From Chelonoidis abingdonii (lineage: Eukaryota; Chordata; Testudines; Testudinidae), in assembly GCF_003597395.2 (NCBI RefSeq), contig NC_133774.1:44235290-44299289 (forward strand): a stretch of 64,000 nucleotides of DNA. Direction: 5' to 3'. The notes beneath the pieces were generated by a model. The model saw only the letters and a list, made by a program, of their open reading frames with translations, had not been told where the DNA came from and did no database searches. Position 1 is the stretch's first letter. Each line of letters starts with the position of its first letter. Positions 46,176 through 57,930 of the stretch are shown here, piece by piece. A program made the translations under genes and the position numbers.

Positions 46176-48374
46176 AATTCAACTCTTGTGTAGGTTTGTA
46201 AACAGTTAAACACTATTCAGAACCAGTTGAAATTCCCTATCTCCTGTCAGCTCCCAACTTTCTATCACTCTGTTTTTGCTGATCCTGGACATAAGTTCCA
46301 TGTCCTTTTCTCTCTGTTATCCTCTTTTTCATTTGTGTGTCTACTGGCCCTTACAGTGCCACTCTAACACAGCTTCTTTCCCCAAAATTACCAATCCCCA
46401 AGCATTCAAAATTAATGGATCAGATCCGAAAGAACCATGAGCTTTAAAAAAACAATACATTTGAGTGCATTTTTTTTTGTTCTGGTTTTGAGCCTGTAGA
46501 GTTCATGTTTTCAAGCTTTTTCCTGCAATCATGAGGACTTAAATTTTTTTATGTAAATGAAAGCTGAGATTCTCATGCAATCATATCACTCTAAGAGCTA
46601 GGGCTTTTAAGAAGAGAACCAAATATACTGAGATTCATGATAAAATTGCAAGAATTGGAAACATGGTCACTGTGATCCCATCTCTTTAATTTGCTTCCAG
46701 CCCTGCTACCTATGAACGGCCTTTGTTTAAACAGCCAAGATTGAAAGCAGACGCATGCAATGGGGCGTAATTTATTTCTCGGGGCCAATGTTTCCTGTAG
46801 CAACTGAAGTTCTTTTTGTTGTTGCCAGCATACTGCTAGCTGTGCATCTGTTGTATTGGTGATCATACTGTGGGTAATAGGCCTTCTACTATGGGAAATC
46901 ATGGATATACTTTATGTGGACAACAGGTCAATCAGTGTTTACAAACCATTAATTGCTAGAGTACGCCTCCAACTATCACAGCACACTTCTTCTTTGACCG
47001 CTGCATCTGCTTTTCCTTCTTTGTGGGCCTTTTACATATTTTTATTTACTTTTAAAGACAACGTCTAATGAATTGGACCTTTCAGATATTTTTCATTCCC
47101 TGTCTTCATAGAGATTGTTTCCTTCAGATATTTTTTCTTAAGGCATTTGCATTTCTTGGGAGTTTTCCCCCTCCTTACATACCTGGTGAGTCACGGTTTA
47201 TTGTTCAGTCATGACCTACTTCTTCTCTTCACAGGCAATTAAGGTATTACTTTAATAGTAAAGTACATACAGCTATCCTGGTTCTGATGTGCTATAGACA
47301 GGGAACGTGTATATGCTAAATTTCACCTCACAACTTTGTTGCACAGCAGGATGTGTTCAAGATGGCATTTGTCTAATTCTGAATGTTGTGGGTTATATTA
47401 TCGCTGTTGTATAATTTTTAGATTATACCTTTTATATATTAAAGCATTTCATTGGTAAGAGTGTTAATGTTATGAGGTAACATCTTACCTTGCTGTTTGT
47501 GTGCTCTGGATGTTCCAGAAAATATAAAGCTATTAACCCTTTAAGAGTTTGTGAGTATGTTGAGAAGTAAACGTTCTAGAAATTTCTGGTCTCTGTAAGA
47601 GCATTATCTAGGCTCTTCTTCCTGTGAGTAAAGACAGAGTATATGCAAAAAGGATTTAGTATCCATATTCAATTTGAATCCTCCTGTGCCTGTAGAGGCA
47701 TGTGTTTCAGAGAGGGAATTCACCTCTGGGGAGGAAGGCAGCTTTATATTTTGGCCAGGGTTCTATATGAGCTCTGCTGGTGGGGGCCGCCTGGGAGAGG
47801 CACTTAGATTGTCTTTTGGCAGGTGTGACCTTCTCTTTCCGAGGTGAGGCTTGCATTCTAAGCATGCCTCAAAGGGCTTTGGTAGAGGAGGGTTTTCAGG
47901 CACCCTGTGTCACTGCGCCAGATGAATTTGCAGGGGTTTGATTCACTTGAGTTGTGCCAGCAGAGTGAACCAAACCCTCTGTACATGTTCATTTGTGTGT
48001 ATCTATGGAAAAAATGTTCTCTGGGTCCAGCCCTGCTGAGTGTGAGATCTGACAAGATAGTACTCTTGTCCATGGTGGTCATTATCACTTCATGATAAAT
48101 GCAATTTAGCACTTGGCTCTGCAATTTATTACATGGGTTTCACCACCATGAGTGTCTTTGTCTTTGTAGGTGGTTAAACACCAGGGATCCCAGTAAACTA
48201 TGCAGATGCACCTCTAGTGACAAGCACTGTGCATGCATAGATAGATAGATGACTAGTATGCACGGGAGAATCTGGGTTCTGGAATTTCGCTTTCTCTTTG
48301 CTGTTTTCAGTGCTGTGACAAAAGGAAGGAATTTGAGAACTCCCCATTTTCTGGAATGCTCCCAGTGCTGCTGG
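46176..48374. other. Gene-free intronic stretch
   Basis: AT-rich to about 47680, then a somewhat GC-richer patch at 47690-48130 that I cannot assign to a repeat and that shows no exon. An ATAG tetranucleotide run is at 48238-48250. Confidence 0.5.
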
Positions 48375-48535
48375 TAGGGTTGCCTCCTCTGGGGTACAAA
48401 AAATCATGACATCCGGGATGATCCTGAATCCATAAAAGCGGACAGCTGGCTGTGTGTACTGAGCACCCTTATGGATTTTCTGGGACACCTATCAAGGGGT
48501 GACCCTGGGAGAACCTGGACAGATGGCAACCCTAC
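48375..48535. mobile_element. Short TIR element, TAGGGTTGCC ends
   Basis: A 161-bp block with TAGGGTTGCC at the left and GGCAACCCTA at the right, perfect 10-bp inverted ends. TA at both edges may be a target duplication. It has no coding capacity. The 'gggttgcc...ggcaaccc' type is a common turtle short TIR element. Confidence 0.75.
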
Positions 48536-48731
48536 AGACTGCTGGTGAGGATTGAAGAATGGTGGTTCTGCTAACTGGGGAGAGGGAATGGAGTCAAAGC
48601 TGAGTCAAAGGCAAAGGATGAGAGAGTGAATGAAAGTGTAGATGGAACGTGGGAAGGGATAGTGTAACGGGGAAGGAAGGGATGTGAGAGATACTGGACT
48701 GCACTAGTGGATTTTAAATTTGAGGCTTAGC

Positions 48732-49063
48732 CAGGGCCGGCCCCAGGTTTTCTGCTAGCCCAAGCGGTGAAGAAGAAGGATGGGGAGAAAAAAAAAAAGC
48801 CAATCGGCGACACTTCAACGGCAGCTCAGTTGCGCCGCTCTGTTCTTCGGCGGCAGTTTTGCAGCTAGTCCTTCACTCCCTCTCTCCCTTCTCGGCGGCT
48901 CTTCAGCAGTAGCTCAAAGAGGAAGAGAGGGACTGAGGGCCCTGCCACTGAATTCCCGCTAAAGACTCGGACGGGCTGCCCCAATCGTGAACAGAGTGTC
49001 TCCCCTTTTGTATTGGCTGCCCCAAGCACCTGCTTCCTTAGCTGGTGCCTGGAGCCGGCCCTG
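48732..49063. mobile_element. Non-autonomous hAT element with perfect 8-bp TSD
   Basis: A 332-bp GC-rich element beginning CAGGGCCGGCCCCAGG and ending CCTGGAGCCGGCCCTG, with an exact 8-bp target duplication GGCTTAGC (48724-48731 and 49064-49071). An A-rich run and several CGGC words lie inside. It has no transposase. This is the third hAT insertion in the window with an undamaged duplication. Confidence 0.95.
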
Positions 49064-49071
49064 GGCTTAGC

Positions 49072-52000
49072 AGTCGTTTGTTCTAAACATGAGTGGAAGA
49101 GGAAGATTACAAGGAGTATTGATATACACAGTATGTGTGCAGGTGATATCCATGTAATAAATTGCTTTAAGCAAGCACCTTTGGCTACTTCACTTGTGTG
49201 CTGCCCATTAATTTATCTCCATTTGGACTATTTCAGACACTCCAGGCCTCTAAACTGCTTCAAACATCCCCTATTTGGAAAGAAAAAGCCTGCCAGAGGA
49301 GTATTTTTCTCTTCCATTTCTTCTTCCCCAAAAACCCCAAACAAAAAAATGAAACAAACAAAAAAACCACACCCTTAATTCGGTTCAAACATTACACTGG
49401 TAAGAACCACAGGATGGTCAATTTTTTACTTTGGTACCACTAACAGATTTAAAATCTCAGACTCTGATTTTCTCAAGACCCTGCCTGAAAGGCTACATTT
49501 GGGAGTTTTATACCTTTTGGACAGGGTTGAATTTCAGCCTCCCAGTCGATTACACAGTACCTTCTTCAAGTCCCAGAAGATACTGAGAAAATCAGACATT
49601 AACATCATGACATTTATCAAAAGCTATTTTAGGTATATTTGGAGGTTTCTAAAATTGTATTAATTACAATTTTCTTCTGCCTGAGAAAGCTCTACAGTTG
49701 GATTACTTTCCATATGGAGAGAAAAGAAAAACAGCGACATAAAATTTGAATTCAAAAGTTTCCAAAATAGAAAAACTATTTTTTAAAAAAGGCAAGTGAC
49801 GAATGCAGAGCATGTAGTGGTATGGTGTAAATAATGTATTGATACTTGTTTGGAAAGAACTACATAATTTATTAGCAAGTAGTGCAGCCATCCCAAACTC
49901 ACTCCAGTAAAACCCCTTTTTTACTACACCATAGCATCATTAATACACATATATGTTTAGTTCCAGGCCTGCTGTGCTGTACTTAAAACTCTGTTTTTTC
50001 TTGTTATGTAGTACTTGATGATTAAGTACAACTGAAAAAAAGACTCCTTTGTGAAGCCTAAAGCCTTTTGTTGTAATCTCACTGCTGACTGTGCCTGTAG
50101 ATGTTTGAATTGCTTCATTGGAGATTATTCAGACCTTTCCAATTTCCTCACAATGATTTCGCAGCAAAGCTGTGTATTCTGCATGTATAATAGATTGTCT
50201 TCCTGAAGTAGATGTACTTCAGTATGGAAATAGAAAGCTTCATCTAATTCAGTCTTAGACCTAGTCTGCATACAGTTTTTCTACCTGATCAGTTGTGTTT
50301 GTGTGTGGTGTTTGGGTTTTTTACTGAAATAGTTATACTGATATATCCCCTACTGTGTATGCAGTATAAAGGTGTTTTATACTGGTCTACCTTATTCTCT
50401 TTCCCATATGGGAGTAGCTATTAGAGCTGCATGAAATTTCTTTGGTAAATAGTTTATTTGCTGAAAAATGCGGCTCTGGTTGATCCAGAACTATTCAGGA
50501 ATTTTTGTAAAGTTGGCTGAATAGTTTTGACTAAATCAAAAATAAAATGTTTTGGTAATGTTGAAACAAAACATTTCGTTTCGACCAGACTCAATTTTTG
50601 TTGTGATTTCACACACTTTGACAAAAGCAAAGGAGGACTGATTCGCAAAAAACTGGGTGTGAGAAGGTGGTTTGGAGAGGATTGTCTCCCTTATAACTTT
50701 TAGCCCAGGCCTGGGATGTGAGAGACCCAGGTTCAGTTTCCCACTCTGCCTGATATGGAGAAAAGATTTAATTCTGCTCTCCCACCCTAGGTGAGTGCCC
50801 TACTGCCTAGGCTATAGAATCATTTTCACGCTCATTCCCTGGCTTAATGACTGTTAATTGTCTTTTTTTAAAGTCATTTCAGCTCTCCCCTACTGGTCTG
50901 TGGTTTACCTCCTGCTCCAATCGTCCTCCCAATTCATAGTGGGATGAATTACCCGTCTGCTCAGGATCTTCCCTTCTGTACTTGAAGAGTAAATCTCCTT
51001 CAGGGGACTACCGCTCTTGAAACTCCTATTCGCTTTTTTTGTCCAAGAGAGCCAGGGCTGGATTAAGGCATAAGTATAATAAGCAGATGCTTATAAGGTT
51101 CCAGCTATCTATGTGTATACAGGGCTCATTGGTGCTGTACCAGGTTGGTGTTGGCATGTTCTCCCCACTCGACCAAAAATTTCAGATGAAGGCTGACTCC
51201 ACTCTCTTTTGGGATTGTTCCCAGCCCAGGGAATGCAGATGTGGAGAGGCAGGAGACCTAAGCCTGCTATTCCGAGAAGCAGTGGCAAGCCCCCCAGCAG
51301 ACAGTCCTTGTGTACATCACTCTTCTGAGTACCACCACAAGAAAGTTGGGGTGATGGAGGAGCCTGTGTAGAGTTCTGCCTAGGACCCTGGATTGCCTTA
51401 ATTGGAATCTGAGAGAAGCAGGAAATGGCTCATTCTTCACTGTGCTTAATTGTACACCTTAAAGGGAGGATTATGATTTTCTAGAAATGTACTCACTATG
51501 ATTTATGCCAAGAACTAACTAGGTGGGTGTCTGCTCTTGCATAGAGCTGTTCAATGTGTCCTGACTGAACAATAGGACGTTTAAAAACTTAGGGAAGTGA
51601 CACCCTCCCCACATTTTCTGAGTGAAAAATCATGTACAAACCTCTTGGGTCAAGGTGACAATCCTCTTTACTAATGCAGTTGGAAAGGGGCATTATAAAC
51701 CAGTGTGTAGTTTTCCAGTGGACCTTGTCACAAAATTACAAAGAAAACAAAGCATTTGTTTACAGACCTGTATTAATGGTGTCTTCTTTTTTCCAAACTT
51801 TCCTCCTTTTTAAACTGAAATTTGCCTTTATCTTATCTTTATCATCTGCTGTATGTTGTTATGAAATGTTTGCATCAAAGATGCTGAATTATGGAATCCG
51901 GTGTTTATAAAATGTTTTTAAAATTAATTCCACATAATTTTAATCTCCCTACGCTCATTTTTCTTGTCTCTCATATGGGCCTAATCTGGTTGAAAGATGA

Positions 52001-52681
52001 CATGTGAATTGAAGGGTGGCTCCTTGGCAGTGCTCATTTACATACGTGTTGTGATCCTGGCCTTTTTTGGTGTGAAATAATTAAGGTTAATTCTGCCCTT
52101 GTCAGAAGATGCATGACTTTGGGGAGGTGGTAGTCTCACAGTTCTGCAATGGAAAAATTCATCACTAATGCTCTAGTAATTATGCATAATGGAGGGCTAC
52201 CATATTCTCATTAAACTGTAATGGTAAATATAAACTAGAAAAGAATCACAAAAAGTGACTCATTGAAGAGCACTTAGTGATAGTTTTCTTTTCAACATCT
52301 TATAGATCTGTTTTTGATTTTTCTCAAAAAGAACTTCATATTATAGTGATTATTTAAAAAAATATGTTAGGGATGTACTTTGCAGCACTTCAGAGAGAGA
52401 CCAATTTTTTGTAACAAGAAAAATACTCCTGTGGGAGGCCTTACAGCCTTATTTCATCCAGTTTGTTTAGTTTTCTTTTCATGCCAGTACAAGCAGTGAA
52501 ATCCTAGTATTTGTGCCTCCAGTCAGTTTGGCTTTGGTATGTGATTTTTCTTCCTGTTGGATATGCTGTTGTGAGGTAGTTGCTGTACATGAGGCATGAG
52601 CGACTTCACACACTGGATATTAAGTGGTTCTCACCAGGGTAATATTTGCTGAAGTTTTGAGGGTGAAAATATTTTAATTTA
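49072..52681. other. Gene-free intronic stretch
   Basis: AT-rich, with no supported exon. About 50265-50440 looks like an eroded TIR element of the 'cctagtctgcatac' type (GACCTAGTCTGCATACAG on the left, GTATACTGCATACACAGT on the minus strand further right), but its ends are too decayed to set. About 51049-51075 (CCAGGGCTGGATTAAGGCAT) resembles the start of another hAT-type element without a readable partner end. Confidence 0.4.
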
Positions 52682-52695
52682 TGGTACAATCTTGT
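52682..52695. repeat. 14-bp target duplication, left copy
   Basis: TGGTACAATCTTGT occurs here and exactly again at 53754-53767, framing the inverted Penelope insertion. Confidence 0.9.
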
Positions 52696-53244
52696 ATCAG
52701 AGGGGTAGCCGTGTTACTCTGGATCTGTAAAAGCAGCAGAGAATCCTGTGGCACCTTATAGACTAACAGACGTTTTGGAGCGTGAGCTTTTGTGGGTGAA
52801 TACCCACTTCGTCAGACGCAGGTAGTGGAAATTTCCAGAGGCAGGTATATATATGCCAGCAAGCAAGCTAGAGATAACGCGGTTAGTTCAGTCAGGGAGG
52901 GTGAGGCCCTGTTCTAGCAGTAGAGGTGTGAAAACCAAGGGAGGAGAAACTGGTTCTGTAATTGGCAAGCCATTCACAGTCTTTGTTTAGTCCAGAGCTG
53001 ATGGTGTCAAATTTGCAAATGAACTGAAGCTCAGCAAGTTTCTCTTTGAAGTCTGTCCTGAAGTTTTTTGCTGCAGGATGGCCACCTTAAGGTCTGCTAT
53101 ATGTGGCCAGGGAGGCTGAAGTGCTCTCCTACAGGTTTTTATATTGCCTTCTGATATCTGATTTGTGTCCATTTAACCTTTTCCGTAGTGACGTCCAGTT
53201 TGGCCGATGTACATAGCAGAGGGGCATTGCTGGCATATGATGGC
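52696..53244 (-). mobile_element. Inverted Penelope insertion, left arm
   Basis: Minus-strand Penelope 3' part. From its outer end inward it has the tail (ATCAGAGGGGTAGCCGTG), the stem-loop core in reverse at about 52788-52815, an untranslated part, then codons for a GIY-YIG-type endonuclease C-terminus (ALQPPWPHIADLKVAILQQK on the minus strand) up to the region around its conserved Tyr-Ile-Gly. It is a near mirror image of the right arm and together they form one insertion. The RT domain is absent. The core has CTGACGA intact, but the G of GAAA is changed to A. Confidence 0.85.
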
Positions 53245-53753
53245 GTATATAACCAAATGCCCTCTGCTATGTTACATCGGCCAAAACGGACAGTCACTAC
53301 AGAAAAGGATAAATGGACACAATCAGATATCAGAATGGCAATATACAAAAACTGTAGAGAGCACTTCAGCCTCCCTGGCCACACTATACAGACCTTAAGG
53401 TGGACATCCTGCAGCAAAAAAAATTCAAAGACCAACATTCAAAAGAGAAACTGCTGAGCTTCAGTTCATCTGCAAATTTGACACCATCAGCTCTGGACTA
53501 AACAGACTGTGAATGGCTTGTCAGTTACAGAACCAGTTTCTCCTCCCTTGGTTTTCACACCTCTACTGCTAGAACAGGGCCCCATCCTCCCTGACTGAAC
53601 TAACCGCGTTATCTCTAGCTTGCTTGCTAGCATATATATACCTGCCTCTGGAAATTTCCACTACCTGAGTCTGACAAAGTGGGTATTCACCCACGAAAGC
53701 TCACGCTCCAAAACGTCTGTTAGTCTATAAGGTGCCACAGGATTCTCTGCTCC
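53245..53753 (+). mobile_element. Inverted Penelope insertion, right arm
   Basis: Plus-strand Penelope 3' part. The inner end encodes CPLLCYIGQNGQSLQKRING (at 53258-53317), which carries the Y-I-G-Q core expected in the GIY-YIG endonuclease of Penelope-like elements, followed by a shifted frame with EHFSLPGHTIQTLRW. The untranslated part and the stem-loop core follow at 53671-53698 (CTGACAA, where the conserved G is A, but GAAA is kept), and the tail ends at GGATTCTCTGC. The right arm stops about 40 bp before the tail end found in the left arm. Confidence 0.85.
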
Positions 53754-53767
53754 TGGTACAATCTTGT
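53754..53767. repeat. 14-bp target duplication, right copy
   Basis: Exact copy of 52682-52695, TGGTACAATCTTGT. Confidence 0.9.
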
Positions 53768-56700
53768 TATCACAAACACATTGGGAGGTATAAATGTGGC
53801 CTGTGTATAACACTATTGTGAGTTTATATAGATTAGTTTAGTATTGTGCCCCATGTGACATACCAGCTGTGTATTGTAAGAGGGTTAAGTCTGTAAAGAC
53901 TGTTGAAGGAAAAGAGAGCTGCCAGAATTAAGTGTGAATAGAGGAACAACTGGCAACGGTGTGAGCTGGCAAAACCACATAAGGCCTGTGCAATCTTTGA
54001 AGGAGCAGAAACTGACAAGGGAATCTGAATGAGGACCATGGAGTGGGAGAGAGCTGCCAAAATCAAGGATACTCAGGGAGCATTATAAGGGAGGAGCAAA
54101 GCAGCCCAGACAGGCCCATTATTCTTTTGAGGGAAAGTATTGCTAATGTTTTTGTGTAAGAATAAGGCAGGGTAAGTATAAATTAGTTTAGACATGAAAC
54201 CTGTTCAGACAATTGCATGGATTGAATGTACAACCATATAAAATCTTTCCATTTCAGCTCCCACTTTTCCTCGCCGTTAATTTTAGAATTTGACCTGCTT
54301 TGGCCAATCTCATTCCTGCAAGGTGAGAAACAGACTAATGAAGGAAACACCAAGGGAAATCATTAAAAATAAGTTTGTGATGTTAATTAGGGTGGAATGT
54401 TTCTCTCGCCTTCTTGTTTTAGTGATTTTTTTAGCTAAAGTGGGTTCACTATTGAGCTGAAAGGAGCCAATGGGTTCCTCTTGTTAACAGAACTAGCCTT
54501 GGGCCTCATAAAAAAGGCTGCTGGCCCTCTTTAGTAAGTCTCTAGTCCTTTTCCTTGTGAAGGTAGACGTGAAACATAGATTGGTGTAGCCGACACTCTG
54601 AAGACTGAAAGGAAGTACAGTGCAGCTTCCTTTCTGCAGCAGGAGGCTGAGGAGACCAAAAGATTCCCCCTCCCGTCCCCATTCAGGTATTTGCATATAA
54701 AATGGACCAGTTAATTTTTGGGTTTACCTAAAATATCCTCTCACTAAAGTGCCAAAATCCTGAGGATGACCCCAGGGCATACATATATGATGATTTCAGA
54801 CAAGTTAAGATTTTTAACCTTGTGCACAGGCCTTCACACAGCACACACCCATCTAGCCGCGGGAGGCCACTCCTACTGCCCACCCCCAACACCAGCTAGG
54901 GAGAGACCTTCATGGGTCAAGGGAGACCTGTCCACCTCAAGAGACAAAGCCATCCTATTCCCCAAATGACTGACTACTACACCTCCAGGAGGAACCTGCT
55001 ACTCCACCTTATCCACCACTCTACAACCAGTGACTTAAGAACAACCCCACCACAGTTGCTGCTCGTAGGAGCAGCTGCCTGGTGGGGGAGCCACAGCAGT
55101 GTGCCGGGAATGGGGAAGCAGAGTTGGATGAGAGGAGGTGGCTCTGAGGACAGGAGGTGGAAGGAGTGATGAAGTGAGGGGCAGGTGGATATCAGTGTAC
55201 CCATGGCATACTTTGATCCAGCAAATCTCTTGATGGGGCTGGGAGGCTCCCACTCTTAGCCACTTTCTGATCTGTGCCTACCTGGGAGCTTAAACCTCAT
55301 GATGTGGAGAGCTCAGGAGGTGGTATTGGTTCCAGACTCAGTGATTGGGAATACCTGAGGCCAGGTACTCAACTTTAGGGTTGGTCCTCAGGAATTCTAG
55401 CCAGAGAGAGACCCAACTAGGAGGGCTCTAGCTGTGTAGACATAGCCTAGAAGAGTGTACTTCCCCTCCACCAAATCTAACCAGAGACGTGTAGTTATGG
55501 CTAGAGCAGCACTGGGGAGACTCTAGCCAGCTCTCCCTAAGCTCACGGGCCTGCAAGCAGTAACCAGCAGTCAACAGTAAGGAAGAACCAGGGTCCCAAG
55601 CACACCCCACTTCTCCCCTGCTCCCCCCAACCCCATCTGTGGAGTTACTGTATGATGTATGACTGACCTAGGCAGCAAATTTTTGATGAAAGCACTTGTG
55701 AAAATGTTATCAGAATATCACTGGGTGGCTTACTTTTTTGTTAGTGGGCTGTTTTTCCTTTTATTTATGTTCTAAAATTAAATAGAATAACATAAACATA
55801 CTTAGAGGCTTGGATGAACCTAGGAATTACTTTGACTGTAGGGCTTGTATACATTTGATAGGAGTCTTATTATATTTTCCATGTCTCAAATTTTTCTCTA
55901 CTGGTGACACAGTTTTTACCTTAATATTGAAAGCAAAATGTTTGTGTACTCTGAAATGAAGTTATCTGAAAGTAATTGTGCAGTTACAGTAGTGAGCATG
56001 CTACTCACTCAGCTCATAAGTTTGTGTTACTTTGCAGAGGAGAAGTAAGGTATAGAAGAGCCTTACGGTAGGGTTAAATGTCAACGTTAGAGTGTATTCA
56101 ATCAGTTGTACAGTGTGAGGTTGTGAATATTACGCTCCCAGGTTAATGAACTAGAATTGTAAAATTGACTGGTGCATAGCCCAGAACAATGTAAATTTTG
56201 TCTGCTCTCCACTGCCTACCTACTTTACATGGATTACAGATTTGTATCATGTACGCAGCTATTTTATTAATATTGGCTGACTACGGAGTTAAATTAGACT
56301 ATTTAGCTAAATGTTATGTTACCTAATTAAATATTTATCTCTGTAAAGAATTAAACCCAGAATCAATTTCTGTAGCGATAACATGAAGCAGAGCGGACGA
56401 CCCTGCCCTCATAGTCATTTAGGAAAGATGTAGGTCTATTAAAATATTGCTCCAACCTGGTTTCCTTTCTTTTGTTGAGTGCTGTATGGGAAAGAAAAAT
56501 AATTTGCGGTTAGTTATGATTAACAATAAAAGTATAGATATCACAAAAGTTGTAAGTTCCTTTCAGAGTTGCTTATGTGTTTTTTTTTTTTTTAAATTTT
56601 ATTATTCAAGAAATACTTTATCAAATAAGCCAGTGGCATGGAGACTTGAAAGGCCTTTGACCACTGGAGGCCTTTGTATGCATTCATTTCCCTCACTAAG

Positions 56701-56883
56701 TATTGTGGCTGCTGAAGGATAACCTAGTCTTGCTACCTGTTAATGTAATTACTGTCCTAGCTCAAGTAGGAGAAAATTTGTGCTCTGGCACTGAACTTCC
56801 TAGGTTAAAGTTTCACAGATGACCTTTGCAGTGCATCTCACGTGTGTTCTCTTGCATTTTTAAACTACAGTTTTTCTTGTAGT
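53768..56883. other. Gene-free intronic stretch
   Basis: AT-rich except for a GC-richer, weakly repetitive-looking patch at 54830-55620 that I cannot assign. A fragment TAGCTGTGTAGACATAGCC at 55430-55448 resembles the terminus of a turtle TIR element without a visible partner. No exon is supported. Confidence 0.45.
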
Positions 56884-57415
56884 TCAGCAAAGAATCCTGT
56901 GTGCACCTGTGTAGACTAACAGATGTTTTGGAGCATGAGCTTCATGGGGTGAATACCCACTTCATTCAGAATGCATGTAGTGGAAATTTCCAGGGGCAGG
57001 TATATATATGCAAACCAAGTAGAGATAATGAGGTTAGTTCAGTCCAGGGAGGATGAGACCTTTCTGCAGTTGAGGTGTGAAAACCAAGGAGGAGAAGACT
57101 GGTTTGTAGTTGGCAAGCCACTCAGTCTTTGTTTAATCCTGAGCTCGAGGTGTCAAATTTGCAGATGACTGAAGCTCAGTAGTTTCTCTTGAAAGTTCTG
57201 GTCTGAAGTTTTTTTGCTGCAGGATAGGCGCACCTTAACGGTTGCTATAGTGTGGCCAGGGAAGTTGAAGAGTGGTTCTACCTAACAGGGTTTTTTGTAT
57301 ATTGCCATCTCTAATATCTGATTTGTATCCATTTTATGCTTTCCGTAGCGACTGTCCATTTGGCGATGTAATAGCAGAGGGGCATTGGCTGACATATGAT
57401 GGTATGATTGTAAAT
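56884..57415 (-). mobile_element. Decayed Penelope-like element, minus strand
   Basis: Same segment as the left arm at 52696 (tail, stem-loop, untranslated part, GIY-YIG codons near 57350-57400) but with a very high number of one- and two-base insertions and deletions. The stem-loop core is damaged (CTGAATGA on the minus strand). Its inner end abuts a plus-strand tail of a different Penelope family. Confidence 0.8.
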
Positions 57416-57470
57416 TATTTTCCCAGACCTGAAGAAGAGGTCGTGTAAGCTGCGAAAGCTTCACTCTGGC
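57416..57470 (+). mobile_element. Second-family Penelope tail, left piece
   Basis: TTTTCCCAGACCTGAAGAAG followed by a damaged stem and GAAAGCTT at 57454-57461. This is the start of the tail of a second Penelope family whose end is found at 57867-57930, on the other side of a TIR element insertion. Confidence 0.7.
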
Positions 57471-57866
57471 CACATCTACATAAAGGATAAATTTCGATTA
57501 GCTTAACGATTTTATAAAACAGATATTATGAAGTCGATTTGTGCGCGTCCACACTAGGCACCATAATTCGGTGGTGTGCGTCCATGGCGAGGCTAATCCC
57601 CCTGCATCGATTTCTGGAGCGGTGCACTGTGGGTAGCTACTGTAAAATAATGAGGCCAATAATGTCGATTTGCGTCCACACTAACCCTAATCCGATATAG
57701 TAATATCGATTTTAGCATTACTCCTCTCGTTTTGTAGGAGTACAGAAATCGATTTAAAGAGCCCTTTAAATCGATATAAAGAGCAGTGTAGTGTGGACAG
57801 GTGCAGCGTTAAATCGATTTAACGCTGTTTAAATCGATTTAAACGCGTAGTGTAGACCAGGCCTCT
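57471..57866. mobile_element. ATCGAT-rich TIR element inserted in Penelope tail
   Basis: About 396 bp, starting GGCCACATCTACATAAAGG (eroded) and ending TAGTGTAGACCAGGCC. Near the right end are repeated, nested palindromes of the type TTAAATCGATTTAA. TCT lies directly before the left end and directly after the right end, which fits a 3-bp target duplication as made by PIF/Harbinger-type elements; that assignment is an inference. Its removal rejoins the two halves of the Penelope tail cleanly. Confidence 0.85.
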
Positions 57867-57930
57867 CTTACCAACAGAAGTTGGTCCAATAAAAGATATT
57901 ACCTCATCCACCTTGTGTCTCATTTTATAT
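57867..57930 (+). mobile_element. Second-family Penelope tail, right piece
   Basis: Continuation of the tail at 57416-57470, with CTTACCAACAGAAGTTGGTC followed by CAATAAAAGATATTACCTC, a phrase I recognise as the end of a vertebrate Penelope-type repeat. Confidence 0.7.

Noticed and set aside
48238..48250. ATAG run as a microsatellite
   Set aside because: Only about three units; too short to list as a feature.
54766..55253. Overlapping frames in a GC-richer patch
   Set aside because: Open in several frames on both strands, so composition rather than coding explains it; no known protein.
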